Assembly (NCBI GenBank): GCA_009823505.1 | Contig: VZQC01001071.1 | Span: forward strand, 891,092-955,091 | Length of the DNA: 64,000 nucleotides | Source: Rhizomys pruinosus | Taxonomy: Eukaryota > Chordata > Mammalia > Rodentia > Spalacidae | Direction of reading: 5' to 3' | In this document: one piece after another, positions 10,561 to 21,790 of the stretch | Numbering within the stretch: the first letter of the stretch is position 1 | Layout: each line of letters opens with the position of its first letter | The notes under the pieces: model-generated | Databases searched by the model: none | Seen by the model: the letters and a program-made list of their open reading frames with translations, nothing else | What the model was told of the DNA's origin: nothing | Made by a program: the position numbers and the translations under genes

Positions 10561-13500
10561 TTAAGGGATTCTACAATATAAGATCACAGTTGTTTTCAGA
10601 TCACATTAACATTGCTCAGTTTGCATACAATTAGGTAATTGGTGCTAGCATCCACAGATGGGGGATCCATTCATCATTTGTTTTTCTGGGACTGTGTTAC
10701 TTCACTCAGCATATCTTCTAGCTCCATCCATTTACCTGCAAAGTTCATGATGTCCATCTTTCTTTACTGCTGCGCATAGAATCCATTGTGTGATGTCCAC
10801 CATTTTCTCTATCCAGTTGGGGGCACTTGTGTTGGTTCCATCTCCTTTGCTATTGTGAAGAGGCTGCAATAAACATGGCTGTGCATGTATCTCGCGGTAA
10901 GAGTAGATGGTCTTGTGGGTACATACCCAGGAGTGGTATGGCTGGGTCAGGTGGCAAGTTCATTCCAAGTCTTCCAAGTGTTCTCTCCACACTGCTTTCC
11001 ATAGTGGTTGTACCAGTTTACATTCCCACCAGCAGTGGATGAGTGTTCCCCTTTCCCTACAACCTCTCGAGCCCTTGGTATCATTTGTTTTCTTGATCCT
11101 AGTCAGTCTTACTGGAGTGAGATGATATCTTAAAGTAGTTTTAATTTGCATTTCCCTAATTATTAGAGACATTGAACACTTTTTAAGATGTTTCTCAGCC
11201 ATCTCTAATTCCTGACTTGTGAAGTCTCTGTTCAGCTCTTTGCTCCATCTTTTGAATGAGTTATTTGTTTTCTTACTTCTTTGTTTTTTGAGTAGTTTAT
11301 ATATTCTGGAAGTTAATGCTCTGTCAGATGTATCAGCAATGAAGGTTTCCTCCTACTCTGTGGGTTTTCTCTTCCCTTCCTTTTGTTGTACAGAAGCTTT
11401 TGAGTGAATGAGGTCCCATTTGTCAATTGTCAACTTTATTTCCTGTGCAGCTGCTTCTGATTTAGAAAGCCTTTTCCTATGCCTATGTCTTGTAGTCTGC
11501 TGCCAATTTTTTCTTCTATCACCTTCAGAGTTTGGGGTTTCAGGTTGAGGTCTTTAATCCATCTGGAGTTGATTTTTGTACATGGCAAGAGGTAGGGGTT
11601 TAATTTCATTCTTCTACAAATGGTGATCCAGGTTTGCTAACACCACTTGCTGAAGATGCTGTCTTTCCTCCATTGTGTCTTCTTGGCCCCCTTGTCAAAT
11701 ATGAGATGGCTGAAATTGTATGTGTTCAAGCTTGGATCTTCAGTTTTGTTCCATTGGTCAACAGGTCTGTTTTTGTGCCAGTACCAAGTGGTTTTTATGA
11801 CTATAGTCCTGTAGTATAGTTTTCTGGTGGAATTTTTAGCATCCCTTAAGTAAACAATCATATCATCAGCAAAAAGAGATAGCTTGACTTCCTCTTTTCC
11901 AATTAGTACTCCTTTAATTTCCTTTTCTTGCCTTATTGCCCTAGCAAGTGTTTAAAGCACTATATTGAAGAGGAGTGGTGACAGGGGGCAGCCTTGCAGA
12001 GTTCCTACCTTTAAAGGGAATGCTTCTGTCGTTTCCCCATTTAGGATGATATTGGCTGTGGGTTTCCTGTATGTGGCTTTGATTCCATTGAGGAATGATC
12101 CCTCCAATCCAATTCCCTCTAAGACTTTAAGCATGAAGGCTTTTTCCGTGTCAACTGAGATGTGTGGTTTTTTTTTTTCTTTTAGTCCATTTATATGTTT
12201 TATGATTTTTATTGATTTTCATATGTTGAACCATCCCCACACCTCTGGTATGAATCCAACTTGATCATGATGGATAATCGTCTTGATGTGGGTCTGTATG
12301 CGATTTGCAAGTATTTTATTTAGAATTTTTGTATCTGTGTTCATTATTGAAATGGCTCTATAGTTCTCTTTTTTGGTTGTAACTCTGCCTGGTTTGGGTA
12401 TTAGAGTGATGCTGGCTTCATAGAAGGAATTTGGGAGAATTCCCTCTGTATCCTTCTAAACAATTTGAGTAATAATGGTTGTAAGTCTTTTTGAAATGTT
12501 TTATAGAATTCTGCTGTGAAACCATCTGGGCTAGGGCTTCTTTTTAGTTGGGAGGTTTCTTATTACATCTTCAATTTCTTCATATATTATGGGTCTGTTT
12601 AAGCTGTGGATCTCTTCTTGGTTGAGCTTTGGTGATTCCCAGGATTTCAGATATTCACCCATTTCTCCTGGGTTTTTAAACTTAGTACAGTATAGGTTTT
12701 TGAAGTATTCCCATATGATTATCTGGATCTTTTCATTGTCTGTTGTGATATTTGCCCTTTCATCACAAATTCTTTTGATTTGGAGTTGTTCCTTCTTTCT
12801 TTTGGTTAACTGGGCTAGAGTCTATCTTGTTTATTCTCTCAAGGAACCAACTTTTGGATTCATTCATTTTTTTTGTATGGTTTTCTTTGCTTCAAGTTCA
12901 TTGATTTCTGCTGATTTTTGTTATTTCTTCCTGTCTGTGGCATTTAGGGTTCATTTTTTCTTGTCTCTCAAGTGTTTTTAGCTGCAGTGTTAGATCATTC
13001 ATTTGTGCTTTTTCTGTTTTTCTAATGTAGTCACCCAGGGCTATAAACTTACCTCTTACGACTGCTTTTAAAGTATCCCATAGGTTTTGTTGTGTTGTAT
13101 TATTGTCATTCAGTTCCAGGAATGCTTTTATTTCTTTCTTTATCTCTTCCTTGACCCATTCATTATTCAGGAGTGTGTTATTTAGTCTCCATGTGTTCTT
13201 GTATATAGTAGGACTTATCCAGGTGTTGACAATGGGCTTTTTTGAGCTGTGGTCTGATAGAATGCATGAAATTATTTCATTCTTTTTGTATTTGTGGAGG
13301 TTTCTTCTGTGTCCCAGTATGTGGTCAATATTGGATAATGTTCCATGGGTGCTGAATAGAAAGTGTATTCTCTGGTATTAGGGCAGAATATTCAGTAGAT
13401 GTCTGTGAGGTCTGTTTTGTGTATTGTATCATTCAGTTCAGATATCTCTCTGTTTATTCTTTATCCTGTTGAGCTGTCCAAAGGCCTCAGTGTGGTATTG

Positions 13501-13610
13501 CCTCCTTTTTTCTTAGTGCCATTAACTTGTATTATTTTTTTAGCCTCCTTTCACCTTGGGATAATATTTATCTTTTAAAGGTGAGGTAAATTTCTTGGAA
13601 ACAAAAAAAA
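10561..13610 (-). pseudogene. L1 retrotransposon B, ORF2 region, first (left) portion
   Basis: Antisense L1. From left to right it shows proximal 3' UTR, the ORF2 C-terminus (10650-11600), the reverse transcriptase core (minus 11952-12134: [20 protein letters not shown], then [16 protein letters not shown], the conserved QGCPLSP block) and upstream ORF2 to about 13610. Frameshifts and stops are frequent, so it is dead. At about 11818-11825 the frame jumps from [14 protein letters not shown] C-terminal sequence straight to DAKNSTRK of the polymerase, so several hundred bases are deleted. The element resumes at 17811 beyond the WBP11 retrocopy. Confidence 0.92.
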
Positions 13611-13629
13611 AGATGGTTTCTTTTCTTTT

Positions 13630-13630
13630 T

Positions 13631-13682
<52 letters not shown>
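13630..13682. repeat. (TTTC)n microsatellite, left copy
   Basis: Thirteen or so TTTC units. They stand where the poly(A) tail of the minus-strand WBP11 retrocopy should be and so probably arose from it. The right-hand twin is at 15179-15232. Confidence 0.9.
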
Positions 13683-13683
<1 letters not shown>

Positions 13684-13755
13684 ATAAACTGCTTCTTTAT
13701 TTTCCAGAAATCTTTATTCTGGTGCTCATAGCACAGGAGAGTCGAAACGAGTGAN

Positions 13756-15162
13756 ATTTTTATTGATTTTCATATGTTGAACCATCCCCACACCTCTGGT
13801 ATGAATCCAACTTGATCATGATGGATAATCGTCTTGATGTGGGTCTGTATGAGGTTTGCAAGTATTTTGTTGAGAATTTTTCCATCTGTGTTCATTAATG
13901 AAATGGCTCTATAGTTCTCTTTTTTGGTTGTAACTCTGCCTGGTTTGGGTATTAGAGTGATGCTGGCTTCATAGAAGGAATTTGGGAGAATTCCCTCTGT
14001 ATCCTTCTAAACAATTTGAGTAATAATGGTTGTAAGTCTTTTTGAAATGTTTTATAGAATTCTGCTGTGAAACCATCTGGGCTAGGGCTTCTTTTTAGTT
14101 GGGAGGTTTCTTATTACATCTTCAATTTCTTCATATATTATGGGTCTGTTTAAGCTGTGGATCTCTTCTTGGCTGAGCTTTGGTGATTCCCAGGATTTCA
14201 GATATTCACCCATTTCTCCTGGGTTTTTAAACTTAGTACAGTATAGGTTTTTGAAGTATTCCCATATGATTATCTGGATCTTTTCATTGTCTGTTGTGAT
14301 ATTTGCCCTTTCATCACAAATTCTTTTGATTTGGAGTTGTTCCTTCTTTCTTTTGGTTAACTGGGCTAGAGTCTATCTTGTTTATTCTCTCAAGGAACCA
14401 ACTTTTGGATTCATTCATTTTTTTTGTATGGTTTTCTTTGCTTCAAGTTCATTGATTTCTGCTGATTTTTGTTATTTCTTCCTGTCTGTTCCATTTAGGG
14501 TTCATTTGTTGTTGTCTCTCAAGTGTTTTTAGCTGCAGTGTTAGATCAGTCACTTGTGCTCTTTCTGTTTTTCTAATGTAGGCACCCAGGGCTATAAACT
14601 TACCTCTTACGACTGCTTTTAAATTATCCCATAGGTTTTGTTGTGTTGTATTATTGTCATTCAGTTCCAGGAATGCTTCTATTTCTTTCTTTATCTCTTC
14701 CTTGACCCATTCATTATTCAGGAGTGTGTTATTTAGTCTCCATGTGTTCTTGTATATAGTAGGACTTATCCAGGTGTTGACAATGGGCTTTTTTGAGCTG
14801 TGGTCTGATAGAATGCATGAAATTATTTCATTCTTTTTGTATTTGTGGAGGTTTCTTCTGTGTCCCAGTATGTGGTCAATATTGGAGAATGTTCCATGGG
14901 TGCTGAATAGAAAGTGTATTCTCTGGTATTAGGGCAGAATATTCAGTAGATGTCTGTGAGGTCTGTTTTGTGTATTGTATCATTCAGTTCAGATATCTCT
15001 CTGTTTATTCTTTATCCTGTTGAGCTGTCCAAAGGCCTCAGTGTGGTATTGCCTCCTTTTTTCTTAGTGCCATTAACTTGTATTATTTTTTTAGCCTCCT
15101 TTCACCTTGGGATAATATTTATCTTTTAAAGGTGAGGTAAATTTCTTGGAAACAAAAAAAAA
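13756..15162 (-). pseudogene. L1 retrotransposon B, duplicate of 12205-13612
   Basis: The same antisense ORF2 segment as in the left copy, probably repeated by the assembly. It runs to 15162, directly before the target-site duplication of the WBP11 retrocopy, and so gives the true order of the locus. Confidence 0.88.
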
Positions 15163-15178
15163 GATGGTTTCTTTTCTT

Positions 15179-15181
15179 TTT

Positions 15182-15232
<51 letters not shown>
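15179..15232. repeat. (TTTC)n microsatellite, right copy
   Basis: It directly precedes 'ttcataaactgcttctttat', the antisense end of the retrocopy 3' UTR, with the polyadenylation signal about 15 bases away. This is consistent with decay of a poly(A) tail. Confidence 0.9.
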
Positions 15233-15234
<2 letters not shown>

Positions 15235-16126
15235 ATAAACTGCTTCTTTATTTTCCAGAAATCTTTATTCTGGTGCTCATAGCACAGGAGAGTCAAAACG
15301 AGTGACTAAGACTCTATCACAAGTTCCCAGAGTGTGGAAAGGGAGGAATGGGATGAAAACTAAGGCATCAGGGGAGGACAGTTGTTAGCAGCACTGCTCT
15401 GATATCCAATCTGTTCTGAAGGAAATGCCCTGTGTGCAATAAATTCCAAGCAAGGGTAAACTTTAGGAGATTCCTGGAACTGAATTTAGGAAGCACCCTG
15501 ACAGTGGAAATAGAAAGAGCCCCTTGTTCTTCAAACCACTGCTTTGCTCAGTCCTGTACTGAGCGGTCACAGGAGGTCCTCCATCTCCTTCATGAAGGCT
15601 TCATAGACATGGTCCTTGGATGGTACTGAGACAGGAATAGAAGGACAAGATTTGTGGGTGGCTTTGACAAGAGGCACAGCAGAATCATCCCCTGTTTCTG
15701 GGGAATAGCTGTAGCCCCTTTGTTCTCCCTATGAACCAGCAGTGCCTTGGGCACAAATCTGGTAAGCTCTGCCTTGGGGTTGGTAATTTGTGGCTTGGCA
15801 CTGATGGCTGCTGTAGCTTTCTTCTCGATGTTGGCTGCACTTGTGTCTTCTGCCCTGGGTTGCTGAGTCAAGTTGGGTGGAACACTTAACACCCTTGGGT
15901 TTGGCAAGGGAGCTCTGGGGGAAAGCCCAAGAGGAGCAGGTGGGAGGGGAGGTACCAAAGGTGGGTACATCATTCCAGGACAAGGTGGGGGGATACCTGG
16001 AGGTATGGGGGGGGAAGCCTTGGTAGCTGTCTCTAAGGAGGGTAGCCAGCAGGCATACCTGGAGGAGGGCCAGAAGGAGGGGCAGGAGGTCGGCCTGGTG
16101 GTGGTTCTGGATCCTACATGTAACAA

Positions 16127-17553
16127 CTATCTATAATGAGTTCTAATGAAACTTATACCTTCTAGGTGCAACAAAGGTTTTGATATGACTTTCTTGCCTC
16201 CCCCCCCATAGAACAAGGAGAAATATGATGATGATGATGTCATTTTCCAACTGTAAATTGGAGACAACTATTATAGAGGTAATCTCTTATAAAACCGGTA
16301 AAAATGCCTTCTTTAATTGACTAATAGACATAAGAACTGTGAAAAGGATTATACTCTGTTCAGAACCAAATATAATACTAAAGTCCTTGGGCTATGCACT
16401 TAGGCAAAGTATATTAATGCAGGAGCTCTGACATCAGCAATGGATTGTTCTACCAGGGGGATGTTGGCCAGGGGATCCAAGGCCCCACAAAAGGTAAGGG
16501 CTCCTTGCCCCTAAGTTGGGATACCTGCAGGAGGAGAGGCGATAAGACCCTGCTGCCGAAGACCTGACGTTAACATGGGAGGGATGTATTGAGACCGCAC
16601 ATGCAAGGGTACAGATGGCCTCTGGAATGCCAGAGAGTGTTCCCAAAGGCCACTAAACCAATAAAGCAAATACGGGTCTCCCTGAGTCAAGCAAGACTCC
16701 ACCATCAGCACCAGCTACACTTCACCTGCCTGGAAATACTGTGCAGCAGAGGCAGCCATGTGCCTGTATATCCCAAATCTAATTGGCTGTTGGCTCTCTC
16801 CTTGGAGGAATAACCCATGGCTGATGCCACAAGCCTACATCCTCTACAGGTTAGGAGATGTCATAAGCCACAGTAAGACCCTGTTATATTTATCAGGGGG
16901 TAAAAATGTAATTCATGAATTAACATATCATCCAAACATATGTGTCTATGCCAAAGTAACCTACCATAACTATTAGTGCTGCTTAAATACCTATATATCT
17001 AATTGCTTGTGCTTCATTAGTAGGATCGAAAGGTTACTCCTGAACAAACTGTCAGCCCATGAAAGGAAACAGCCAGAATTGACCAGAATCCAAGTCAACA
17101 GCTCCAGAGAGAGAGGACAGTTTTACTTCTCATCCACCTGTGCCCCTTTTCTAAGCCTAGGGAACAATCTGCGGAAGAGGGGGCGTGGTAGAATGTAAAG
17201 GCTGCGATTGGGGTGAACGGTGAAACTACAGCGATGTAGTCTGGACACTCATTTGATCAACTTGATTGAACAAACAACCTGTCAACCTCCACTGAATGGT
17301 GGGACTGTGGGGGTTTGGGCACAACAGTCTATAGATTGGTTTTGCACGAAGGATGCTTATACTCATGGATTATCACTTATAGCTAAAAAATGAAAAAAAA
17401 AAAAAAACCTGAAAGATGCAGGACAGTTATGGCAGAATACATGATCTGGGATGGGGTGGGGGTGGGGGGGAAGGGAAAGGGAAATATGCCTGATCTGAAT
17501 TGGAAAATGATGTATAAAATGCACAAACCATCAATAAAAATTAAAAAAAAAAA
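16127..17553 (+). mobile_element. Retroposed insert of unknown type inside the WBP11 retrocopy
   Basis: It interrupts the pseudogene between codons for GIQRPLP and PGPPPGRPP, which are adjacent in the protein, with a few bases lost. It ends at the right in an L1-like terminus (17395-17553: 'ggcagaatacatgatctggg', G-rich patch, 'catcaataaaaatt', A run). The first 50 bases resemble a B2-type SINE ('acaactatctataatgag'). The body, about 16180-17390, has no frame over 75 codons and matches nothing that I recognise, including family R. It may be a 5'-truncated L1 with a foreign 5' part, or a non-autonomous element using the L1 tail. Confidence 0.6.
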
Positions 17554-17810
17554 AGTCATGGTAAAGGCCTTTGAATTCCTGGCATTCCAGGTGGTCTCAG
17601 GAATGAAGGCAACCCTGTAGGTGGCCCAGGGGGCCCTAAAGGTGAAACAGGTGGTGGTCCAAGCAGTCGTGGTTCTGGCATGGGAGGGGCTGGTATCCAG
17701 AGACAGAGGAACAGACTTGAAGGGGGGAGCCTGCTGCTGAGAGAAAGCAGAAAGTGCATGTCCAGTCAGAGTGGAAATCCTCTTCGTGCTGTTTCTGGGA
17801 TGGTTTTTCT

Positions 17811-18098
17811 ACTTCAGAGGATTTGTTTCTTAATCAATTCTTCTAGTCTCTGTCTCTTAATTGGAGAATTCATTCCATTGTTATTAAAACAGTTTAGAGA
17901 ATTAAATTGTTTCCAATCATTTTGATTTCTAGTACATTCTTACCCTAGGTTTTTATTTCCATAGTGATAGTATCATTTGTTTTCTAGAGTTGATTGATTA
18001 CAGTCATCCCTGCCCTCTGATCTTCGTATTGCTTGAAGTATTCTCTGCAGGCATGGCTTATTGGAGAGGAATTCTTTCAACTTATAAGGAAATTATGT
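17811..18098 (-). pseudogene. L1 retrotransposon B, continuation (ORF2 start)
   Basis: Antisense match to the start of the ORF2 endonuclease region and the inter-ORF part seen at 54090-54390. 'gtctctgtctcttaattgga' and 'gcttgaagtattctctgcag' are shared landmarks. It resumes the element cut at 15162, so L1 B predates the WBP11 insertion. The sequence leaves L1 after 'ggaaattatgtct', so ORF1 and the promoter are absent. Confidence 0.75.
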
Positions 18099-18239
18099 CT
18101 TGGCCTTAGCTAGGCTCAGTGATAAGACAAACTATGTCACTGACATGCTGAGCCCAAGGAACTGTTTTAGAGTCAACATTTCTCTGACCCCCTCCTCCTC
18201 CTCCTTCCCCAAGTCCCCTTTCTCTTCTCTGCTTTCCTG

Positions 18240-18362
18240 TGATTGTCAAAGAGCCTAGACTGGCTTCCAAAAATATATAGTTGAACTCTTAATCCTCTTT
18301 CTGCTACCTCTCAAGTGCTGTGGTGATGGGCATGTACCACCATATCCAATTTACACAGAGCT
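18240..18362 (-). repeat. Decayed antisense B1/B4 fragment
   Basis: 'tctcaagtgctgtggtgatg' and 'ggcatgtaccaccatatcca' are antisense B1 landmarks. The remainder is too diverged to delimit. Confidence 0.45.
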
Positions 18363-18429
18363 TAGGATCTATAAATATAGGGGTTATGTACACTATTGAG
18401 CACACTCAGCACCTATTTCTGGAATTTTC

Positions 18430-18795
18430 CATACTATGTGTCTTAGTTACTTTCTCTGTTGCTGTGAAAAAAAATATCTGATTGAAATAATGGAGAAATG
18501 GGTTATTTAAGCAACCGTTCCTGGTGGAGAGGAGCTGTCAGCTGCAGCTGGAGGCAGCTGGTCGCACTGCATACACACTCAGGAAACAGAGATCCTTTTT
18601 TGCTAGAGTTTTTGTTCTCTTTCTCTGGTGTCTTATTCAGTCCAGAATCCAGCTCATGAAATGGCATTGCCCATATTTTGGATGGATCTGCCTTCCTCAA
18701 TTAACCTAATGAAGGAAACGCTTCACAAGCATGCCCAAAGACTGCTTTCCTACATGATTCTAGGTCAGCTTGACAAATAATAGAAGCCATCAAAG
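18430..18795 (+). repeat. Abundant rodent interspersed repeat, plus orientation
   Basis: It starts 'tgtgtcttagttactttctc' and 'tgttgctgtgaaaaaaaata', and ends near 'aggtcagcttgacaaataat'. These termini are those of the same broad group as the repeats at 1-113 and 34652-35352. The interior is diverged. Confidence 0.5.
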
Positions 18796-18876
18796 CATGG
18801 TTTACTATTATGATAGAAACTGGGATGGTTAAAAAAAAAACAAATGTGTCATCTGATGGGAGCTGGAGCTAGTAGG

Positions 18877-18878
<2 letters not shown>

Positions 18879-18921
<43 letters not shown>
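18879..18921. repeat. (CA)n microsatellite
   Basis: About 21 uninterrupted CA units. Confidence 0.97.
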
Positions 18922-18922
<1 letters not shown>

Positions 18923-19489
18923 GCTAGCAAAACATCCAGTACTTGTTAACATCAGAGTTGAGTCCAAGATCAAGGTCAGCAAGGTTGGTCCTTGCTGATG
19001 ATTATGCAAAGGAATTGCTTTTGCTTCTCCTGGATTCAGGTGTGTGTTGGGAATCTTTAAGGTTCTTTGGCCCAGCTGCATGACCCTGATCTCTATCTCC
19101 ATGTCTGCATGGCTGTCCTTGTGTACATTGATCTTTAAATATGTATAAGTGATATTGGCATGAGGAGACTTCAGACTCTCTGACTTTGTGATAACAAAAG
19201 TAAAACCAAGGCAAACATGGCTCATGCAAAGACAAAAGCTTAATTGGAAGTGAGGAGTAAAATGTGGGCCAAGGAGAAAAGAATAGCATTGGTCAAGAGA
19301 GTGATCAGGCTGTTCCTGAACAGAGGAAGGAGTAGGTAAGATGACAGAGCAGACTAGGATGTGGTCATTTTCCACTGGTCATGAGTATGGAATTTTTTTA
19401 AAGAAATTTCTTCCTATGTAAGGTAAGGACCCATGGCCAGAACCTACTCAGAAACACTATGGTTATACCCTGATTCTTAAAAAGTACCT

Positions 19490-19752
19490 GGAGTAACTGC
19501 TGGGTGAGGGAAAGTTGATCTTCTTTAATGGAGAGACTAGGTAGGCTGACTAGACCCCAGTGGATGAACTTGTACTGAGGGACACCTGGGGACAATAACT
19601 TGACTCAACAGCCCTTAATATATATGACAAAATTCATGAAATCTGGTGGGGAGACTATAAAGGGTGAGGATAAGGAGAGGGTGTATAAAGATGATTAAGA
19701 TGTTTTATTTAGAAAGCACAAAAATTCAATAAAAATATGCATTAAAACATAT
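19490..19752 (+). repeat. Old L1-type 3' end
   Basis: 'actaggtaggctgactagac' and 'cccagtggatgaacttgtac' are followed by a G-rich patch and 'aaattcaataaaaatatgc'. The layout matches 30680-30930 and resembles the 3' UTR of older rodent L1 (Lx-type). The match to Lx is inference. Confidence 0.5.
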
Positions 19753-19789
19753 TTGGTTGTTTCCTTACTAGAGCAGAAAGGTATGGAAG

Positions 19790-19986
19790 CCATATTCCAG
19801 TGGTTAAGAGTGCTGACTGCTCTTACAGAGGACCAGGGTTTGATTCCCAGCACCCACATGGCCGCTAAGAGCCGTCTTTAACTCCGGTTCCAGGGGAATC
19901 CTACACCCTCTTCTGACCTCCGTGGCATTGTACAACACAGGTGCACAACCTACATGCAGACAGTACATTCATACGCATAAAAAATG
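19790..19986 (+). repeat. B2/B3-type SINE, plus strand
   Basis: 'gtggttaagagtgctgactg' through 'attcatacgcataaaaaatg'; the first 15 or so bases are lost or diverged. It is followed within about 10 bases by an oppositely oriented SINE. Confidence 0.88.
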
Positions 19987-19995
19987 TTATGCATT

Positions 19996-20185
19996 TAATT
20001 TCGTTGTATGTGTATGAATGTATAGCCTGCAGGGATGTAAATGCACCTGTACTGTGTAGTGCCCACGGAGGTCAGAAGAGGGCACCAGATACCCTGGAAC
20101 TTCAGTTACAGATGGTCATTAGTCACCTGTGGGTGCTGGGAATTGAACCTGGGTCCTCTGCAAGAGCAGTCAGTGCTCCAGCCCC
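19996..20185 (-). repeat. B2/B3-type SINE, minus strand
   Basis: It reads from the tail side 'gtatgtgtatgaatgtatag' to 'gtgctccagcccc', the antisense 5' end with some bases missing. With the preceding SINE it forms a tail-to-tail inverted pair. Confidence 0.88.
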
Positions 20186-20189
20186 TCCC

Positions 20190-21429
20190 CCTTCTTTTGA
20201 AAGAAAAAGAGGAAAGAAAAAAGACTTTTTTTTTTCTTTTAGTGTATAACACGTTATAAATTAAGGCTACAGAATTTATCTGCTTCTGATCACTTCAGGA
20301 TTTCTGACTGTCTCATCAGGACACTGATCATATTATCCTAGAGTGTATTATGCCTAATAATCTCATTTTCAGTTAATTACTTCTTTAAAAACTATCTCCA
20401 AATGAGGCTAAGGCCAAATAATATAGTAAAGAGTGAAGTTCAGAAAATTCTTACATAAAGGCTGTGAGATTAACATATGAGAGAGAGCAGTTGGTGGAGA
20501 GGAAGACTCAGGAAGGCATGTAGCAGACCGAGAATATGCACAGATAAAACCTGGAATGCAAATGCTTGAGAAAACTCTTCTATGCTAGTGACTCAGAAAG
20601 GAACACATAACAGGGTGGTGCCATTCAGCTTTTGACCTTCCTTCCATCTCTAGCCTACCTCCTCTCATGCAAGTGTTTTCTCTCTTAGTAAACCACCATC
20701 TGATGCTGCTATCCACCTGTCTCTGTCTATTTTGTACCAGGGACACAAGAACCTGAAAATCCCACTGGACAAGTCTTTCTATTGATAATAACAACAAATT
20801 CTTATATTATAGGGGATTAGGATTTCAGCATATGAACTTTTGGACAGAGCTGAATTCAGTTCAAAGAAGTAAAATCAAGATTTATTGAAAATTCAAAAGT
20901 TTTGTTTAAAGAGATTCTTTTGAAGTGGGGGAGAGATTAGGATTGGGTGATTATAGGGGTTGATAGTTTGGGTTCTCACTTTGAAGACTAAACTTTCATG
21001 TAAGCAACTGACCTCAGCACAAAGGGAAGGGTATTTATTTATTTTCCCCTTTACCTTGGGAAAATTTTTACATAAGCTTCAGAGTTGATGAAAATAATTC
21101 ATTTAATTCTAGGAAAGCTTATGACCATTTTACTCTTCAAGGATTAACAGGAAATCTATTTCCCTTAAGACAGACAAAAATGCAAAAATTCAAGGATCAA
21201 AAGAAATGCTTTTAAAGTTACCTCAGCAAATGACTCTTTCTGAGTGTGAGAGAGAGGTTCCAGCTTGCTCCGCTAATCCTCATTAATCAAAAACCTTGAA
21301 TTGTGTTGTTGCCACATCCCAACCTGAAACACTTCATCATAGCCTAACTCCACTGCTGGCCAAATGTGTTTCTTATTCCCTAAATCCTTAAATAAGACTG
21401 GGAAAAATAAGAAGTTTCTTTCCTTTACT
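20190..21429. other. Unannotated stretch
   Basis: Apart from a T run near 20226-20240, no repeat or exon is recognisable over more than 1.2 kb. Frames are short. Confidence 0.5.
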
Positions 21430-21618
21430 TTTTAAATTTTTATTGCTATTTATTTTATTTTATGTGTATGAATATATTGCCTGCATGTATGTAAGTGCAC
21501 CCACGTCATTCCATGCCTCCGGAGGTCAGAAGATGGCGTCAGAGCCCCCTGGAACTGAAGTTACAGACAGCTCTTAGCTGCCATGTGAATGCTGGGAACC
21601 AGACCTGGGCGCTCTGCT
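21430..21618 (-). repeat. B2/B3-type SINE, truncated at its 5' end
   Basis: Minus-strand core (tail 'ttttatgtgtatgaatatat', body to 'gacctgggcgctctgc'); the last 40 or so bases of the SINE 5' end are missing. Confidence 0.85.
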
Positions 21619-21645
21619 TTTATTTTGTTTTTAAAGATTTATTTT

Positions 21646-21790
21646 AGCTGGGTATGGTGGCCTTAATCCCAGCACATGGGAGGCAGAGGCAGGTGGATCT
21701 CTGTGAGTTCAAGGCCAGCCTGCTTTACATAAAGTGGCTAACTGGGGCTACATGGAGACCCTATCTCAAAAAGAGCAAAAAAATAAAAAA
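21646..21790 (+). repeat. B1 SINE nested in an older SINE
   Basis: 'agctgggtatggtggcctta', 'gaggcaggtggatctctgtg', then 'tggagaccctatctcaaaaa'. It inserted into the A/T-rich tail of the surrounding SINE. Confidence 0.9.

Larger units (their letters stand above)
12205..15305. repeat. 1,550-base direct duplication around an N (likely assembly artefact)
   Basis: Bases 12205-13754 and 13756-15305 have equal length and near-identical sequence, with a single N at 13755 between them. Both contain the same unique junction: L1 ORF2, the TTTC tract, then the 3' UTR of the WBP11 retrocopy. Copy 1 ends 'gtcgaaacgagtga' and copy 2 reads 'gtcaaaacgagtga' before running on into the pseudogene. The small differences cluster (for example near 12300 and 12945). 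Overlapping contig ends joined without merging explain all of this. Confidence 0.85.
15178..17798 (-). pseudogene. WBP11: WBP11 processed pseudogene (5'-truncated retrocopy)
   Basis: WBP11 is a nuclear, proline-rich splicing-associated protein. Minus-strand frames here match its C-terminal half as I know it: MPEPRLLGPPPVSPLGPPGP and FLRPPGMPGI at 17560-17720, then IPPGIPPPCPGMMYPPLVPP, KPQITNPKAELTRF and the very end DHVYEAFMKEMEDLL with a stop near 15565-15605. Below the stop lie a 3' UTR and AATAAA (antisense at about 15247), then a TTTC tract in place of the poly(A). There are no introns, and multiple frameshifts. L1 sequence lies on both sides, with a degenerate duplication 'gatggttt(c/t)tt' at 15163 and 17799, so it inserted into L1 B. 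The coding part is interrupted at 16127-17553. Confidence 0.9.

Noticed and set aside
12589..14932. Paired plus-strand frames of 130 and 92 codons, repeated with a 1,551-base offset
   Set aside because: These are antisense shadows of L1 ORF2, and the repetition is the assembly duplication.
15590..16126. 178-codon minus-strand frame as a possible gene
   Set aside because: It is a frame-shifted part of the WBP11 C-terminal coding region followed by a 3' UTR and a poly(A)-derived tract, so it is a processed pseudogene.
18869..19375. 168-codon minus-strand frame
   Set aside because: Its end translates the (CA)n tract, and the rest resembles no known protein.
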